NCBI RefSeq assembly: GCF_025466085.1 | Contig: NZ_JANLOD010000069.1 | Coordinates: 155,156 to 219,155, forward strand | DNA from: Pseudomonas sp. 14P_8.1_Bac3 | Lineage (GTDB): Bacteria; Pseudomonadota; Gammaproteobacteria; Pseudomonadales; Pseudomonadaceae | Direction: 5' to 3' | DNA: 64,000 nt | In this document: in pieces, positions 1 through 9,280 of the stretch | How the letters are laid out: each line of letters starts with the position of its first letter | How positions within the stretch are numbered: the stretch's first letter is position 1 | Notes under the pieces: model-generated | The model's database searches: none | The model's input: only the letters and a program-made list of their open reading frames with translations | Told to the model about the DNA's origin: nothing | Program-made: the position numbers and the translations under genes

Positions 1-1
1 G

Positions 2-466
2 GTGCGCGACGGCCGTTTCCGTGAAGACTTGCTCTATCGCCTGAACGTCATCACCTTGCATCTGCCACCGTTGCGCGAACGCCGGGAGGATATCCTGAAC
101 CTGGCCGATCGCTTTCTGGCGCGCTTCGTCAAGGAGTACGCGCGTCCGGCACGAGGCTTCAGCGATGAGGCCCGTGAAGCGCTGCTGAGCTATCGCTGGC
201 CGGGGAACATCCGTGAGCTGCGCAACGTGGTGGAGCGGGCGAGCATCATCTGCCCACAGGAGCGCGTCGAGATCAGCCACCTGGGCATGGCCGAGACGCC
301 GGTCAACAATGCGCCGCGGATCGGCGCGGCACTGAGTCTGGACGAGTTGGAGAAGGCGCACATCGGCGCGGTACTGGCCACCGCCGACACATTGGACCAG
401 GCCGCCAAGACACTGGGTATTGACGCTTCGACGCTGTATCGCAAACGCAAGCAGTACAACCTGTGA
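2..466 (+). CDS. algB: AlgB, sigma-54-type response regulator (C-terminal part)
   Basis: The window opens inside this gene and only the last 154 residues are present. They hold the end of the AAA+ domain (FREDLLYRLNV, LPPLRERREDI, the WPGNIREL motif near residues 66-73) and a Fis-type helix-turn-helix at the C-terminus (LDQAAKTLGIDASTLYRKRKQ). The receiver domain and Walker A motif lie upstream of the window. The gene ends 10 bases before a membrane kinase matching KinB, its partner in Pseudomonas. AlgB activates alginate genes and other targets in P. aeruginosa. Identity rests on this pairing and on the neighbouring order; another NtrC-family regulator is possible but unlikely. Confidence 0.9.
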   Translation: MRDGRFREDLLYRLNVITLHLPPLRERREDILNLADRFLARFVKEYARPARGFSDEAREALLSYRWPGNIRELRNVVERASIICPQERVEISHLGMAETPVNNAPRIGAALSLDELEKAHIGAVLATADTLDQAAKTLGIDASTLYRKRKQYNL

Positions 467-476
467 GTCCCGCCCG

Positions 477-2267
477 ATGAAACTGGCGATGAAGTTGCGT
501 ACTCGGCTTTTCCTGAGTATTTCCGCACTGATCACCGTAGCGCTGCTCGGCCTGCTGCTCGGGCTGGTTAGCGTCATGCAGATGGCGGGAACCCAGGAAG
601 CGCTGGTACGCAACAACTTCGTCACCCTGGACCTGGGGCTCAAATTGCGCCAGACCCTGGGCGATCAATTGATTCTGATGTTGGGTGGCAAAACCGATGC
701 CGTGGCATTTGAAGCCTCGAAGCAGCATTACCTGGAACTGCTGGAGGAAGGCATCGCCCATGATCAGGGGGGAGAGAAGCACGAATATGGCTTCTTGCAG
801 GCCAAGAACGATTACCTGAATTTTCTCCAGGCACTGGACCAGTCCCGTGATCCGTCCCATGTGCTGAGTGGCAATGAAGACCTCACCGAAAAATTCAACG
901 TGTTGCGCAACGGGCTGATCACCGAGCATAAGCACGCCCTGGACAGCATCAATGAAACCCAGCGCCAGGCTCGCGATCGGGCCTTGCTGATTGCCGGTCT
1001 GCTCGGCCTGGTCGGGTTGGCGGTGTTGATTATCGGCTTCGTGACCGCCCATGCGATCGCACGGCGTTTCGGTGCCCCGATCGAAGCCTTGGCCAAAGCC
1101 GCCGACCACATTGGCCAAGGCAACTTCGAAGTGACCCTGCCGATTTCCTCGGCGGTAGAGATGAACCAGTTGACCAAGCGCTTCGGGATAATGGCCGAGG
1201 CCTTGCGTGAACATCAGGCCACCAACATCGACGAGCTGCTCGCAGGTCAGCAGAGGTTGCAAGCGGTACTCGACGGTATCGACGATGGCCTGTTGATGAT
1301 CGACCGCGAAGGCCATCTGGAACACCTCAACCCGGTGGCGCAGCGCCAATTGGGCTGGGACAGCGACCGTCTCGGCCAAGGGCTGGGCTCGGCCCTCGAG
1401 CGTCCGGAGCTGGATCAACAGCTGCAACTGGTGTTGCGCGGCGGCACGCTGGAGCGGGCCCCTGAAGACCTGAGTATCGAGGTCGATGGCGAGTCGCGGC
1501 TGCTGACGTACAGCCTGACACCGGTCAGCCATACCCAAGGGCATATCCTCGGCGCAGTGATGGTGTTGCATGACGTCACCGAGCAGCGCGCGTTCGAGCG
1601 GGTGCGCAGCGAGTTTGTCTTGCGCGCGTCCCATGAGTTGCGCACGCCGGTCACCGGGATGCACATGGCGTTCGGCCTGTTCCGTGAGCGCGCGCATTTT
1701 CCTGCCGACTCGCGGGAAGCGGATCTGCTGGACACCGTGAATGAAGAAATGCAGCGCTTGATGCAGTTGATCAACGACCTGCTGAATTTCTCGCGCTACC
1801 AGAATGGCTTGCAGAAACTCACGCTGGCGCCGTTCTCTATCGAGGAGCTGCTGGAGCAGGCCCGGTCGCGGTTTGCCGATTCGGCGCAGGAGAAGGGCAT
1901 CGATTTGTTGGTGGAAGTGCAGGGCCCGCTGCCATGGCTGCAGGCTGACCAGCCGCAGCTGGACCGGGTGCTTGATAACCTGATCGACAACGCGTTGCGC
2001 CATACCAACGCGGGTGGCCAGATCCGCTTGCAGGCCCGGCGCCATGGCGAACGGGTGATTATCAGCGTCGAGGACAACGGCGAAGGCATTGCCTATGGTC
2101 AGCAAGGGCGGATCTTCGAGCCTTTCGTCCAGGTCGGGCGCAAGAAGGGCGGCGCGGGGCTGGGCCTGGCACTGTGCAAGGAAATCGTACAGTTGCACGG
2201 TGGGCGGATGGGCGTTTATTCGCGGCCGGGGCAGGGCACACAGTTCTATATGGCGCTGGCGGTTTAA
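477..2267 (+). CDS. kinB: KinB sensor histidine kinase
   Basis: This 596-residue inner-membrane histidine kinase is the partner of AlgB. It has a transmembrane helix near residues 12-35, a periplasmic sensor region, a second helix near 169-192, a HAMP linker (GAPIEALAKAADHIGQGNF) and a PAS-like segment (LDGIDDGLLMIDREG). The HisKA box is SHELRTPV with the phospho-accepting His near residue 386. The ATPase domain has an N box (NLIDNALRHT), G1 (DNGEG) and G2 (GAGLGLALCKE). The ATG at 477 was chosen because it starts directly before the first membrane helix and 10 bases after algB; an upstream in-frame start would overlap algB. Length matches P. aeruginosa KinB, which acts as both kinase and phosphatase on AlgB. 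Confidence 0.94.
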   Translation: MKLAMKLRTRLFLSISALITVALLGLLLGLVSVMQMAGTQEALVRNNFVTLDLGLKLRQTLGDQLILMLGGKTDAVAFEASKQHYLELLEEGIAHDQGGEKHEYGFLQAKNDYLNFLQALDQSRDPSHVLSGNEDLTEKFNVLRNGLITEHKHALDSINETQRQARDRALLIAGLLGLVGLAVLIIGFVTAHAIARRFGAPIEALAKAADHIGQGNFEVTLPISSAVEMNQLTKRFGIMAEALREHQATNIDELLAGQQRLQAVLDGIDDGLLMIDREGHLEHLNPVAQRQLGWDSDRLGQGLGSALERPELDQQLQLVLRGGTLERAPEDLSIEVDGESRLLTYSLTPVSHTQGHILGAVMVLHDVTEQRAFERVRSEFVLRASHELRTPVTGMHMAFGLFRERAHFPADSREADLLDTVNEEMQRLMQLINDLLNFSRYQNGLQKLTLAPFSIEELLEQARSRFADSAQEKGIDLLVEVQGPLPWLQADQPQLDRVLDNLIDNALRHTNAGGQIRLQARRHGERVIISVEDNGEGIAYGQQGRIFEPFVQVGRKKGGAGLGLALCKEIVQLHGGRMGVYSRPGQGTQFYMALAV

Positions 2268-2273
2268 GCGTGT

Positions 2274-3887
2274 TTACGCTTCGTCATCCAGGCGTCGGAC
2301 CGCGAGGCGCCGACCGCGGGTGATCAGTTCGATGAGCTGCACGGCGCTCAACGCATGGGCGAACAACCAGCCCTGCCCGAACTTCACACCTTCACTGCTC
2401 AGGAATACTGCCTGGGCTTCATGTTCGATGCCCTCGGCAATCACCTTGAGATGCAGCGACTGAGCCATGTGAATGATGTGCGGCGCGACGCCGCTGCTGG
2501 CCGCGTCATGTCCTAGCGCATCGATAAACGCCTTGTCGATTTTCAGACAATCCACCGGCAAGGTTTGCAGATAGGCGAGGCTGCAATAGCCGGTGCCAAA
2601 GTCGTCGATCAACACCTGATGCCCGACGTCGCGCAAGGCCTGGAGGTTTTCCCGCGCCACCACCACATCGACCAGTCCGCGCTCGGTGACCTCAAAAGCG
2701 ATCTGTCGCGCCGCCACTCGGTGCAAGGTCAGTAATCGAGCCATCACCTGGCCGATCCGGGGCACCATCACATCGCAGGCCGCCAGGTTGACCGAGATAT
2801 AAAGCTGCGGATTGGCGCGCAGCAGATGACCAAGTTGTTCCAGCAGACGTTGCAGGACGAAGTCGGTCATCTGGCGTATCTGCCCGGTGTTCTCCGCCAT
2901 CGGAATGAACAGGTCGGGGCTGGTCAGAGTCCCGTCCGGCCTGCGCCAGCGCAACAAGGCTTCGGCCCCGACACAGTTGCGGCTGTCGAGGTCGAAGATT
3001 GGTTGATACAGCACCTGCAACTCGCCGCGGCGGATCGCGCCAGCCAATTCTGCATCCAGTGACTGTCGCTGGCGCACCAGCAGAAACACCATGAAGCCCA
3101 CCAGACACCCCAGCGCCAGACTGCCCGGTATCAGCCACCACCAGGTGTTGGGCACTTGTCTGCCGTTGCGCGGGGAGATCAACACCAATTGGTATTCAGG
3201 GCTCTTGGTGGCCATGCGATAAATCAAGCGCGTCGGGGTTACTTGCAGCGCATCGGTGCTTTTCGGTGGCCAAGGCTCGGTTGGCGGCCAGACTTGCGCG
3301 GAGCCCAGCACAGGAATCGCGCGCGTGCCGCGGTCGAGTATCACCAGGAGGCTGCTGCCCGGCGACAGGTCGACCATGTCGGTCAAATGGCCGCGAGAGG
3401 TCGCGACGCGGAAGTTGCCACGTCCGAGCATAAGCGCGGCGCGGTTTTCATCCGGTTCGGTGGTGGTGTTGAGCCAGTAACTGTAGGTGGGGTCCCTGAT
3501 GTCCGGTGCGCGTGCCAGCGACAATCCCTCCTGGCGCGGACGGTTGGAGCAGATCCGCGAGGCGTCCATATACGCGGCTTCGTAGACGAAACGGTAATTG
3601 AAGGTCACCTGCTGCAACGTGGCGATCATTTCGGCGTCGCAGGTTCGCAGCGGCTGCGCCTCCAGATCATCGAGGCTCTCGCGCAGCTGCCCGAACAACT
3701 GCTCCAGGCGCGCAAGAAAGCGCTCGCCCTGGGCGTTCATTTCCAGGCTTTCATTTTGCTCGACCTGATGAATGGCCACGAACAGGCTGAGCGCCAACAA
3801 CACAGCACTGCTCAAGGCAGCAGCCAGCATCGCCAAAAACAAAGGGCGATAGAACCAGCTACGAAACGTCTCTCGAGCAGCAGGCAT
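2274..3887 (-). CDS. Membrane EAL-domain c-di-GMP phosphodiesterase with CSS-type periplasmic sensor
   Basis: This 537-residue protein has an N-terminal membrane helix (about 13-40), a periplasmic region with two cysteines (in RTCDAEM and RICSNRP), a second helix near 245-268 and a C-terminal EAL domain. Catalytic motifs are intact: EALLRW near residue 309, the ENTGQI segment, NLAACD, EVTERG, IDDFGTGYCSL, KIDKAFI and IAEGIE. It should hydrolyse c-di-GMP to pGpG. The CSS-type sensor family is known to be redox controlled through its periplasmic cysteines, with DsbA/DsbB promoting the oxidised state in E. coli. That control is inferred here. The gene is convergent with kinB, with 6 bases between stops, and lies downstream of ampDh2 on the same strand. 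Confidence 0.88.
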   Translation of the reverse strand: MPAARETFRSWFYRPLFLAMLAAALSSAVLLALSLFVAIHQVEQNESLEMNAQGERFLARLEQLFGQLRESLDDLEAQPLRTCDAEMIATLQQVTFNYRFVYEAAYMDASRICSNRPRQEGLSLARAPDIRDPTYSYWLNTTTEPDENRAALMLGRGNFRVATSRGHLTDMVDLSPGSSLLVILDRGTRAIPVLGSAQVWPPTEPWPPKSTDALQVTPTRLIYRMATKSPEYQLVLISPRNGRQVPNTWWWLIPGSLALGCLVGFMVFLLVRQRQSLDAELAGAIRRGELQVLYQPIFDLDSRNCVGAEALLRWRRPDGTLTSPDLFIPMAENTGQIRQMTDFVLQRLLEQLGHLLRANPQLYISVNLAACDVMVPRIGQVMARLLTLHRVAARQIAFEVTERGLVDVVVARENLQALRDVGHQVLIDDFGTGYCSLAYLQTLPVDCLKIDKAFIDALGHDAASSGVAPHIIHMAQSLHLKVIAEGIEHEAQAVFLSSEGVKFGQGWLFAHALSAVQLIELITRGRRLAVRRLDDEA

Positions 3888-3963
3888 ATTGGAATATCCG
3901 AAGAATTACCAATGAGTTATAGCTGCTGATTGAGAAAAAGCCCTTACCGTCGGGCGGGCGTCA

Positions 3964-4746
3964 TTATTTTGTCTGATTCAATACTTGAAGCAGCGCTGCC
4001 GTTTGCGCGTCCGGCATGCCGTCGAAGCGTGAAGGCCGGAAGTGCATCTGAAAGGCTGCGATCACGTGACGGGTCGCGACATCCAGTTCACCGGTTTGCG
4101 GTGTGGCATAGCCGAGGCGGGCCAACTGGCCTTGAAACCAGCTGATACTCGGCAGTTCTACTTCAAACTGTGCTTGCTGGCGTGCAACAGCCTGTTCGTT
4201 CGGCCAGATACCAAGGCCTTCGGCCGCCAGGCGCTTCCAGGGAAACAGCGGCCCCGGATCGACCTTGCGCAGCGGTGCGATGTCGCTATGGCCAATGATG
4301 CTGCGGGGGTTGATGGCGTAGCGCTTGCTGATGTCTTTGAGCAGGACGATCAACGACTGGATCTGAGCCTCGCTGTAGGGAATCCACAGACGCCCGCCGT
4401 TCGGGGCGTCCTTGAATCCTGGATTGACGATTTCGATGCCGATTGAACTGGAGTTCAGCCAGGTCCGGCCCTGCCATTCACTTTCTCCGGCATGCCAGGC
4501 GCGCAGGCTTTCATCCATCAACTTATAGATCGTGGCGTTTTTGTCGTCGCCGATCAGGTAATGGCTGCTGACTTCGCCATGGGTCAGCAATTGCAGCGAA
4601 CGTTCCAGCGAGGCGGAAGTGTAGTGCACCACCACGAACTGAATGCGGCTGTCGTGATTGGCGGAAGGGTGGCTGGTGTCGAATCTGGGGCCGCTGGTGC
4701 AACCGGCCAACAGAATTAGCGACACGATGAGAGCAAGACATTTCAT
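3964..4746 (-). CDS. ampDh2: AmpDh2-type N-acetylmuramoyl-L-alanine amidase, lipoprotein
   Basis: The 260-residue product begins with a lipoprotein signal (MKCLALIVSLILLAGC), so it is probably anchored in the outer membrane facing the periplasm. The zinc amidase_2 domain shows VVVHYTS, the IGIEIVNPG segment and GHSDIAP...DPGPLFPW, which hold the expected His, Glu and Asp/His positions. A peptidoglycan-binding domain follows (LARLGYATPQTGELD ... AFQMHFRP). It cleaves the lactyl amide bond between MurNAc and the stem peptide. The ATG at 4746 was chosen over the longer frame because it begins exactly at the lipoprotein signal. The position next to algB-kinB matches PA5485 of P. aeruginosa. Confidence 0.9.
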   Translation of the reverse strand: MKCLALIVSLILLAGCTSGPRFDTSHPSANHDSRIQFVVVHYTSASLERSLQLLTHGEVSSHYLIGDDKNATIYKLMDESLRAWHAGESEWQGRTWLNSSSIGIEIVNPGFKDAPNGGRLWIPYSEAQIQSLIVLLKDISKRYAINPRSIIGHSDIAPLRKVDPGPLFPWKRLAAEGLGIWPNEQAVARQQAQFEVELPSISWFQGQLARLGYATPQTGELDVATRHVIAAFQMHFRPSRFDGMPDAQTAALLQVLNQTK

Positions 4747-4850
4747 GGCAGAAGAGGATACGCGCAAGACAGTAATGCAACAGTGTAACGTACTGCCTTG
4801 CGCCACGACGGCGAACGGGCGCATTTAAAACAAAATGGAACAATTGACGG

Positions 4851-6890
4851 TCAGCCAGGCTCGATGCGATTTCGGCCAGCGTTTTTGGCGCGGTACAGCG
4901 CCTGATCGGCCCTTTTGAGCACCAGGTCGCTGTGTTCGCCGGGCCTGAACGCGGTCATCCCTATGGAAACGGTGATGGTCACCGGCTCGCTCTTGAAGTG
5001 GAACGGACAGGCCTCGATCGACGCGCGCAGGTTTTCCAGCAATTTCGCTCCTGCCGCCGGCACGGTATCGGGCATCAGCAGGACAAACTCTTCACCGCCG
5101 AACCGGGCGACGAAATCGGTTCCCCGCAGGCGTTTGCGCAACACGTTGGCGATGATCTTCAGCACCTTGTCACCCGCCAGGTGACCGTAGTTGTCGTTGA
5201 TGCGCTTGAAGTGATCGAGGTCGAGCATGGCCAGCAACAGGGTGTTGCCGTGCCGCTGCCATTCGCTCATCTCGTGATCGAGCCGTTCGCTCCAGGCCGC
5301 CCGGTTGGGTAGGCCGGTCAACGGGTCGATCAAGGCTTTCTGGCGCTGCTCTTCGAGATGCTCGCGATAGCCTTGGGCTTCCTGTTCCATATGCGCCACG
5401 CGTTCAGCCAGACCTTTGAGACGGGCCGCGACTTCCTGCTCACGCTTGTCGCGCTGCTGCTGGTATTGATCCATGGTTCCGAGCAGGCCCTCGAGGTGGT
5501 TTTCGAGGACGTGCTTGAGGTCGTCGAGGTCCGCCGCTTGCTGCATGCTGTTCTGCAAGCCGTCGACCTGCTCGCGGATGTGTGTATCCAGTTCAAGCGC
5601 GGCCGAGCGGTTGTCCGCATGGCCGTCACTGGCGGCTTGCAGATTGCTCTGGAACGACTCCAGGCGTTCATTGAGCTGCTGCAGGTAGACTTCGAATTCA
5701 TGCTGGCCGCTGTCATTGATCGCCAGCATCAAGGTGGCCAGATCATCGAGAATGGGCAGCAGTTCGTACCAGTTCAACCCGTTTTGCAGGCGCTCGCGCA
5801 TGGCTTCGGCTTGCGGGCGATGCCGCTCGGGTAGCGACAGGTCGTCCAGCAGGCCCAGCAGGGTGTCTTCGATATGCTTGGCGACGGAGCTGTAGGAAGG
5901 CTCCGGCGAATCGGGCAGGGCATAGAGAATATCGTGTTCAGGTTGGTCCGGATCGATGGCGGACAATGCCTGGGCCATGGCGGAGGGCAGGGGCAGGCGG
6001 TCGAGGAATACCGTCGGGATCAGCTCATCCGGGTTGATTGGCGGTTGTGCCGGAGCCATCGCGGTAGCGGGTGTCGGTTGCTCACCGTGTGCTGCTTCCG
6101 CAGGGGGCTCAAGCTGAGGCTCATGAACGGGGGGGACAAAAGTCACGACTTCAGCGGGTGGCGGCGTTACAGGTGCTTCAACCTCCGGCGGCACGGGCTC
6201 GACAGGTTGGTCGAGTGAAGACGTTATACGTGGCTCGTCGACGACGGGCACGGGTTCGACGGTCGCTGGTGACGGCTCGGGAAATACCGCCGCCGCCGCT
6301 TCGGCAGGCACCGGGGCGGGCACCTGCGCCTCCGGGTGCGCCGCGGGCTGTGGAGATTCCTCCACCTCTCGGCTGCCAAACAAACGCTGCAACAAACCTG
6401 GGCGACCGGATTCCGCGGGGCTCTCCAACTGACTCAAGGCTTTGCCTTGCAGCCCGCTGAGTTCGCTGAGCAGCAACGGGATCTCGCGCGCCTGGCTGAC
6501 GCGTCCATCCAGGGTTTTGGCGAAGTTCTTGAGTGGCCGGCTGACTTCTCGCGGCAACGGCAGGGTTTGCAGTTGCGCCACCAGCGCGGTCAGCGCCGCA
6601 CTGGTCTGATTGACCCGGGTTTCGCGGCGCTGCTCAGAGTCGAGCACGGCTTTTTCCAGCCTTGGGAGCAACGCTGCCAGCCCCGCATCCATTTCATTGG
6701 TGCGGATGACTTCGCGCATTTCTTTCATGCACTGGTCAACGGCGCGGTCGGTGCCCTCGGCCGCCAGGGTGCTGCGCACCAGTCCGCGCCGCAGCAAGTC
6801 GAGCCTGGCCTCCCAGCGACGTTCGAGCTTTTCCTGTTGTTCGATGCTTTTGAGGTATTTCTCTTTCCAGCGCTGTGCGTCGTCGCTCAT
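4851..6890 (-). CDS. Cytoplasmic GGDEF diguanylate cyclase (DgcH-like)
   Basis: This is a 679-residue protein without a signal peptide or membrane helix. Residues 1-170 are predicted helical (EKYLKSIEQQEKLERR). Residues about 180-290 are a low-complexity Pro/Glu/Ala/Val linker. A long helical region with a coiled coil follows (about 330-520). The C-terminal GGDEF domain has DPLTGLPNR and an intact GGEEF active site near residues 598-602. An RGTD motif stands exactly five residues before it, which is a canonical product-inhibition I-site. It should make c-di-GMP. Its start abuts the stop of the preceding endonuclease-like gene (TGA-ATG), so the two are probably translationally coupled. The matching position in P. 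aeruginosa is PA5487. Confidence 0.9.
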   Translation of the reverse strand: MSDDAQRWKEKYLKSIEQQEKLERRWEARLDLLRRGLVRSTLAAEGTDRAVDQCMKEMREVIRTNEMDAGLAALLPRLEKAVLDSEQRRETRVNQTSAALTALVAQLQTLPLPREVSRPLKNFAKTLDGRVSQAREIPLLLSELSGLQGKALSQLESPAESGRPGLLQRLFGSREVEESPQPAAHPEAQVPAPVPAEAAAAVFPEPSPATVEPVPVVDEPRITSSLDQPVEPVPPEVEAPVTPPPAEVVTFVPPVHEPQLEPPAEAAHGEQPTPATAMAPAQPPINPDELIPTVFLDRLPLPSAMAQALSAIDPDQPEHDILYALPDSPEPSYSSVAKHIEDTLLGLLDDLSLPERHRPQAEAMRERLQNGLNWYELLPILDDLATLMLAINDSGQHEFEVYLQQLNERLESFQSNLQAASDGHADNRSAALELDTHIREQVDGLQNSMQQAADLDDLKHVLENHLEGLLGTMDQYQQQRDKREQEVAARLKGLAERVAHMEQEAQGYREHLEEQRQKALIDPLTGLPNRAAWSERLDHEMSEWQRHGNTLLLAMLDLDHFKRINDNYGHLAGDKVLKIIANVLRKRLRGTDFVARFGGEEFVLLMPDTVPAAGAKLLENLRASIEACPFHFKSEPVTITVSIGMTAFRPGEHSDLVLKRADQALYRAKNAGRNRIEPG

Positions 6891-7766
6891 TCATGGGTTC
6901 CGCGAGGGGGCAGGACTCAACGCGGGCAATGCATCGGCCGTGAGCGAACCTGGCAGACGAATCTCTACCGCGACCGGCAGGTGATCGGAAATGGGGTGTG
7001 CCAACACTTCGACCTTTTCCAGCGTCAGGGTCGGGCTCAGCAAAATGTGGTCCAGGCAGCGCTGCGGGCGCCAGCTGGGGAACGTCGCTTCCAGTTGCGG
7101 CGCCAGCAGGCCGAGGTCGCGCAACGGAGAGTTTTGCAGCAGGTCGCTGGCGTGAGTGTTCATGTCGCCCATCAGCACCTGATGCTTGTAGTTGCCGATC
7201 AACTCGCGGATGTAAGCCAGTTGCATGCTCCGGGCGCGGGAGCCCAGCGCCAGATGCATCATGACCACCACCAGTGCGTCCGGACCTTCACCGAAGCGCA
7301 CCAGGATCGCCCCGCGACCCTTGGGCCCCGGCAGCGGATGATCTTCAATCGCCCAGGGGCGCAGGCGGCTGAGCACGCCATTGCTGTGCTGGCCGAGGCG
7401 ACCGAGGTTGCGATTGAGTTGTTGATACCAGTAGGGGAAGGCGCCGAGCTGGGCCAGGTGTTCCACCTGGTTGACGTAGCCCGACCTCAGGCTGCCGCCA
7501 TCGGCTTCCTGCAGGGCGACCAGATCGAAGTCGCCCAGCAGGTTGCCGATCTTCTGCAGATTGTCGGCACGTCCGGTGTGCGGCAACAGGTGTTGCCAGC
7601 TCCGTGTCAGGTAGTGCCGGTACCGCGCGGTACTGATGCCGACCTGGATGTTGAAGCTGAGCAATCGCAGACGGCTGTCTGCGGGCAGCCCCGTGGATTC
7701 CAGGTGATGTTCATTGACCCGCGGATCATGCAGGCCAACGACGCGATCGGTTCCCCAGCGGCGCAT
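6891..7766 (-). CDS. Endonuclease/exonuclease/phosphatase (EEP) family protein
   Basis: The 291-residue protein carries the EEP fold motifs: RLLSFNIQVGI near the N-terminus, VALQEADGG (catalytic Glu), MGDMNTHASDL (the Asp/Asn pair) and ISDHLPVAVEI (catalytic Asp-His). The DHILLS segment lies before the last. Members of this metal-dependent family cleave DNA, RNA or phospholipid head groups, and the sequence does not reveal which. No signal peptide is evident. It lies between dsbA and the diguanylate cyclase on the same strand with gaps of 14 and 0 bases, so a three-gene operon dsbA-EEP-dgc is likely. The ribosome-binding site before the ATG at 7766 is weak. Confidence 0.85.
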   Translation of the reverse strand: MRRWGTDRVVGLHDPRVNEHHLESTGLPADSRLRLLSFNIQVGISTARYRHYLTRSWQHLLPHTGRADNLQKIGNLLGDFDLVALQEADGGSLRSGYVNQVEHLAQLGAFPYWYQQLNRNLGRLGQHSNGVLSRLRPWAIEDHPLPGPKGRGAILVRFGEGPDALVVVMMHLALGSRARSMQLAYIRELIGNYKHQVLMGDMNTHASDLLQNSPLRDLGLLAPQLEATFPSWRPQRCLDHILLSPTLTLEKVEVLAHPISDHLPVAVEIRLPGSLTADALPALSPAPSRNP

Positions 7767-7780
7767 GGCGGTCGCCGCGC

Positions 7781-8422
7781 TTAGTTGGCGGCAGCCTTGT
7801 TAGCCGCTCGCTCTTTGTCGACCAGCTTGTCGGCCAGTTGCAGGGCTTGCTCGGCGCCGCCGGCAGAGCCCACGTCGAAGCGATACTTGCCATTGACGAT
7901 CAGGGTTGGCACGCCGGAGATTTCATATTTCTTGGCCAATTCGCGGGCCTGGACGATCTTGCCCTTGATGGCGAAGGAATCGAAGGTCGCCAGGAACTTG
8001 TCTTTGTCTACGCCCTGGGTGGCCAGGAAGTCGGCCATTTCATTCTTGTCGATGAGCTTCTTGTGCTCTTTCTGGATCGCGTTGAAGACCGCTGCGTGAA
8101 CCTTGCTCTCGACGCCCATGGCTTCCAGGGTCAGGAACATCTGGCCGTGTGCATCCCATGGGCCGCCGAACATGGCGGGGATGCGTACGAAGTTGACGTC
8201 GGAAGGCAGCTTCTCGACCCAAGGATTGATCACCGGTTCAAACGCGTAGCAGTGCGGGCAGCCGTACCAGAACAGCTCCACCACTTCGATTTTGCCAGGC
8301 ACGGCGACCGGAACCGGATTGCTCAGTTCAACGTAAGGGGCGGCGGGTGCTTCGACGGCTTGTGCAGTCATGCCGAACAGGCTGGCAGCGACGAGTGCGG
8401 CGCTGATGATCAGATTACGCAT
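7781..8422 (-). CDS. dsbA: DsbA, periplasmic thiol:disulfide oxidoreductase
   Basis: The 213-residue protein has a signal peptide (MRNLIISAAL...MTAQA) and a thioredoxin-like fold with the CPHC active site at residues 55-58 (WYGCPHCYAFEP). The cis-proline loop appears as SGVPTLIVNG. It introduces disulfides into exported proteins. The start at 8422 follows an AGGAGT ribosome-binding site. Membrane-anchored cytochromes c4 and c5 lie just upstream, and their haem-binding thiols are a classical point of contact with the disulfide machinery. The cysteine-bearing EAL sensor encoded 4 kb away may also be a client, which is inference. Confidence 0.96.
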   Translation of the reverse strand: MRNLIISAALVAASLFGMTAQAVEAPAAPYVELSNPVPVAVPGKIEVVELFWYGCPHCYAFEPVINPWVEKLPSDVNFVRIPAMFGGPWDAHGQMFLTLEAMGVESKVHAAVFNAIQKEHKKLIDKNEMADFLATQGVDKDKFLATFDSFAIKGKIVQARELAKKYEISGVPTLIVNGKYRFDVGSAGGAEQALQLADKLVDKERAANKAAAN

Positions 8423-8516
8423 GCTTTACTCCTGGACAAATTGGGTCGCCTCGCGCGACCTGTTTTCAGACAGGTCATGGCGGGCTTGAGTTCTGTAGTG
8501 TAACGGCAGCGGCCAC

Positions 8517-8545
8517 AAAAAAGGGCAGCCTGAGCCACCCTTTTT
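8517..8545. terminator. Bidirectional-looking terminator between cytochrome c4 and dsbA
   Basis: An A6-GGG ... CCC-T5 hairpin with a short loop lies downstream of the cytochrome c4 gene on the minus strand. Read on that strand the stem is followed by a T tract, so it should end the c5-c4 transcript before dsbA. Confidence 0.6.
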
Positions 8546-8622
8546 ATACTTGCTGCGACGGATTAATAGAGCGTTAACGTTGCAGGAGATACAGGTCCCG
8601 CGCGCTGCCCTGTTCGCCGGTC

Positions 8623-9234
8623 TTAATGCAGGCCGTTGATGTAGCTGGCCACGGCGGCGATATCTTCGTCGCTCAGGCGCTTGGCGATGGTCTGCATGGT
8701 TTTGGTGTCGCCGTCGTTGGTGCGACCGCCTTCTTCCTTGCGGAAATCGGTCAGTTGCTTGGCGATGTATTGAGCGTGCTGGCCGCCCAGGTGCGGGAAG
8801 CCGGCAGCGGCGTTGCCCGCGCCATTCGGCGAATGGCAACCGGTGCAGGCCGGCAGACCCTTGGCCAGATCGCCACCACGGAACAAGGCTTCACCGCGAG
8901 CCACGATTTTAGGATCGGCGGCGCCCACGCTGCCTTTCTGGCTGGCGAAGTAGGCGGCGATATCGGCCAGGTCCTGATCGCTCAGGTTGGTCAGCAGCCC
9001 GGTCATTTCCAGTACCGTGCGTTTGCCGGACTTGATGTCGTGCAGCTGCTTGTTCAGATAACGCTCGCCCTGACCCGCCAGTTTCGGAAAGTTAGGCGCC
9101 ATGCTGTTGCCATCCGGGCCATGACAGGCGCCACATACTGCGGCTTTCGCCTGACCAGCAGTTGCATCACCTGCAGCATGGGCTATGCCGGAGATCCCCA
9201 CGGTCAACAGCAGACTCACGATCAATTTGTTCAT
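8623..9234 (-). CDS. Dihaem cytochrome c4
   Basis: The 203-residue protein has a signal peptide (MNKLIVSLLLTVGISGIAHA) and two class I cytochrome c domains. Each has a CxxCH motif: CGACH at residues 34-38 and CTGCH in the second half. Candidate axial methionines are in MAPNFPKL and the MQTIAKRL segment. Cytochrome c4 carries electrons in the periplasm from the bc1 complex to terminal oxidases, which in this window include a caa3 oxidase. It follows a c5-like gene by 46 bases on the same strand. Confidence 0.93.
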   Translation of the reverse strand: MNKLIVSLLLTVGISGIAHAAGDATAGQAKAAVCGACHGPDGNSMAPNFPKLAGQGERYLNKQLHDIKSGKRTVLEMTGLLTNLSDQDLADIAAYFASQKGSVGAADPKIVARGEALFRGGDLAKGLPACTGCHSPNGAGNAAAGFPHLGGQHAQYIAKQLTDFRKEEGGRTNDGDTKTMQTIAKRLSDEDIAAVASYINGLH

Positions 9235-9280
9235 CAGCTAATCCAACTACGGCTAAGGGTTAAAGAGTTATGGACCGGGA

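Noticed and set aside
303..2198. A 631-codon open frame antisense to kinB
   Set aside because: It is the complement of a well-supported kinase. Its translation has no domain and is rich in Gln, His and Leu, as expected of high-GC shadow frames.
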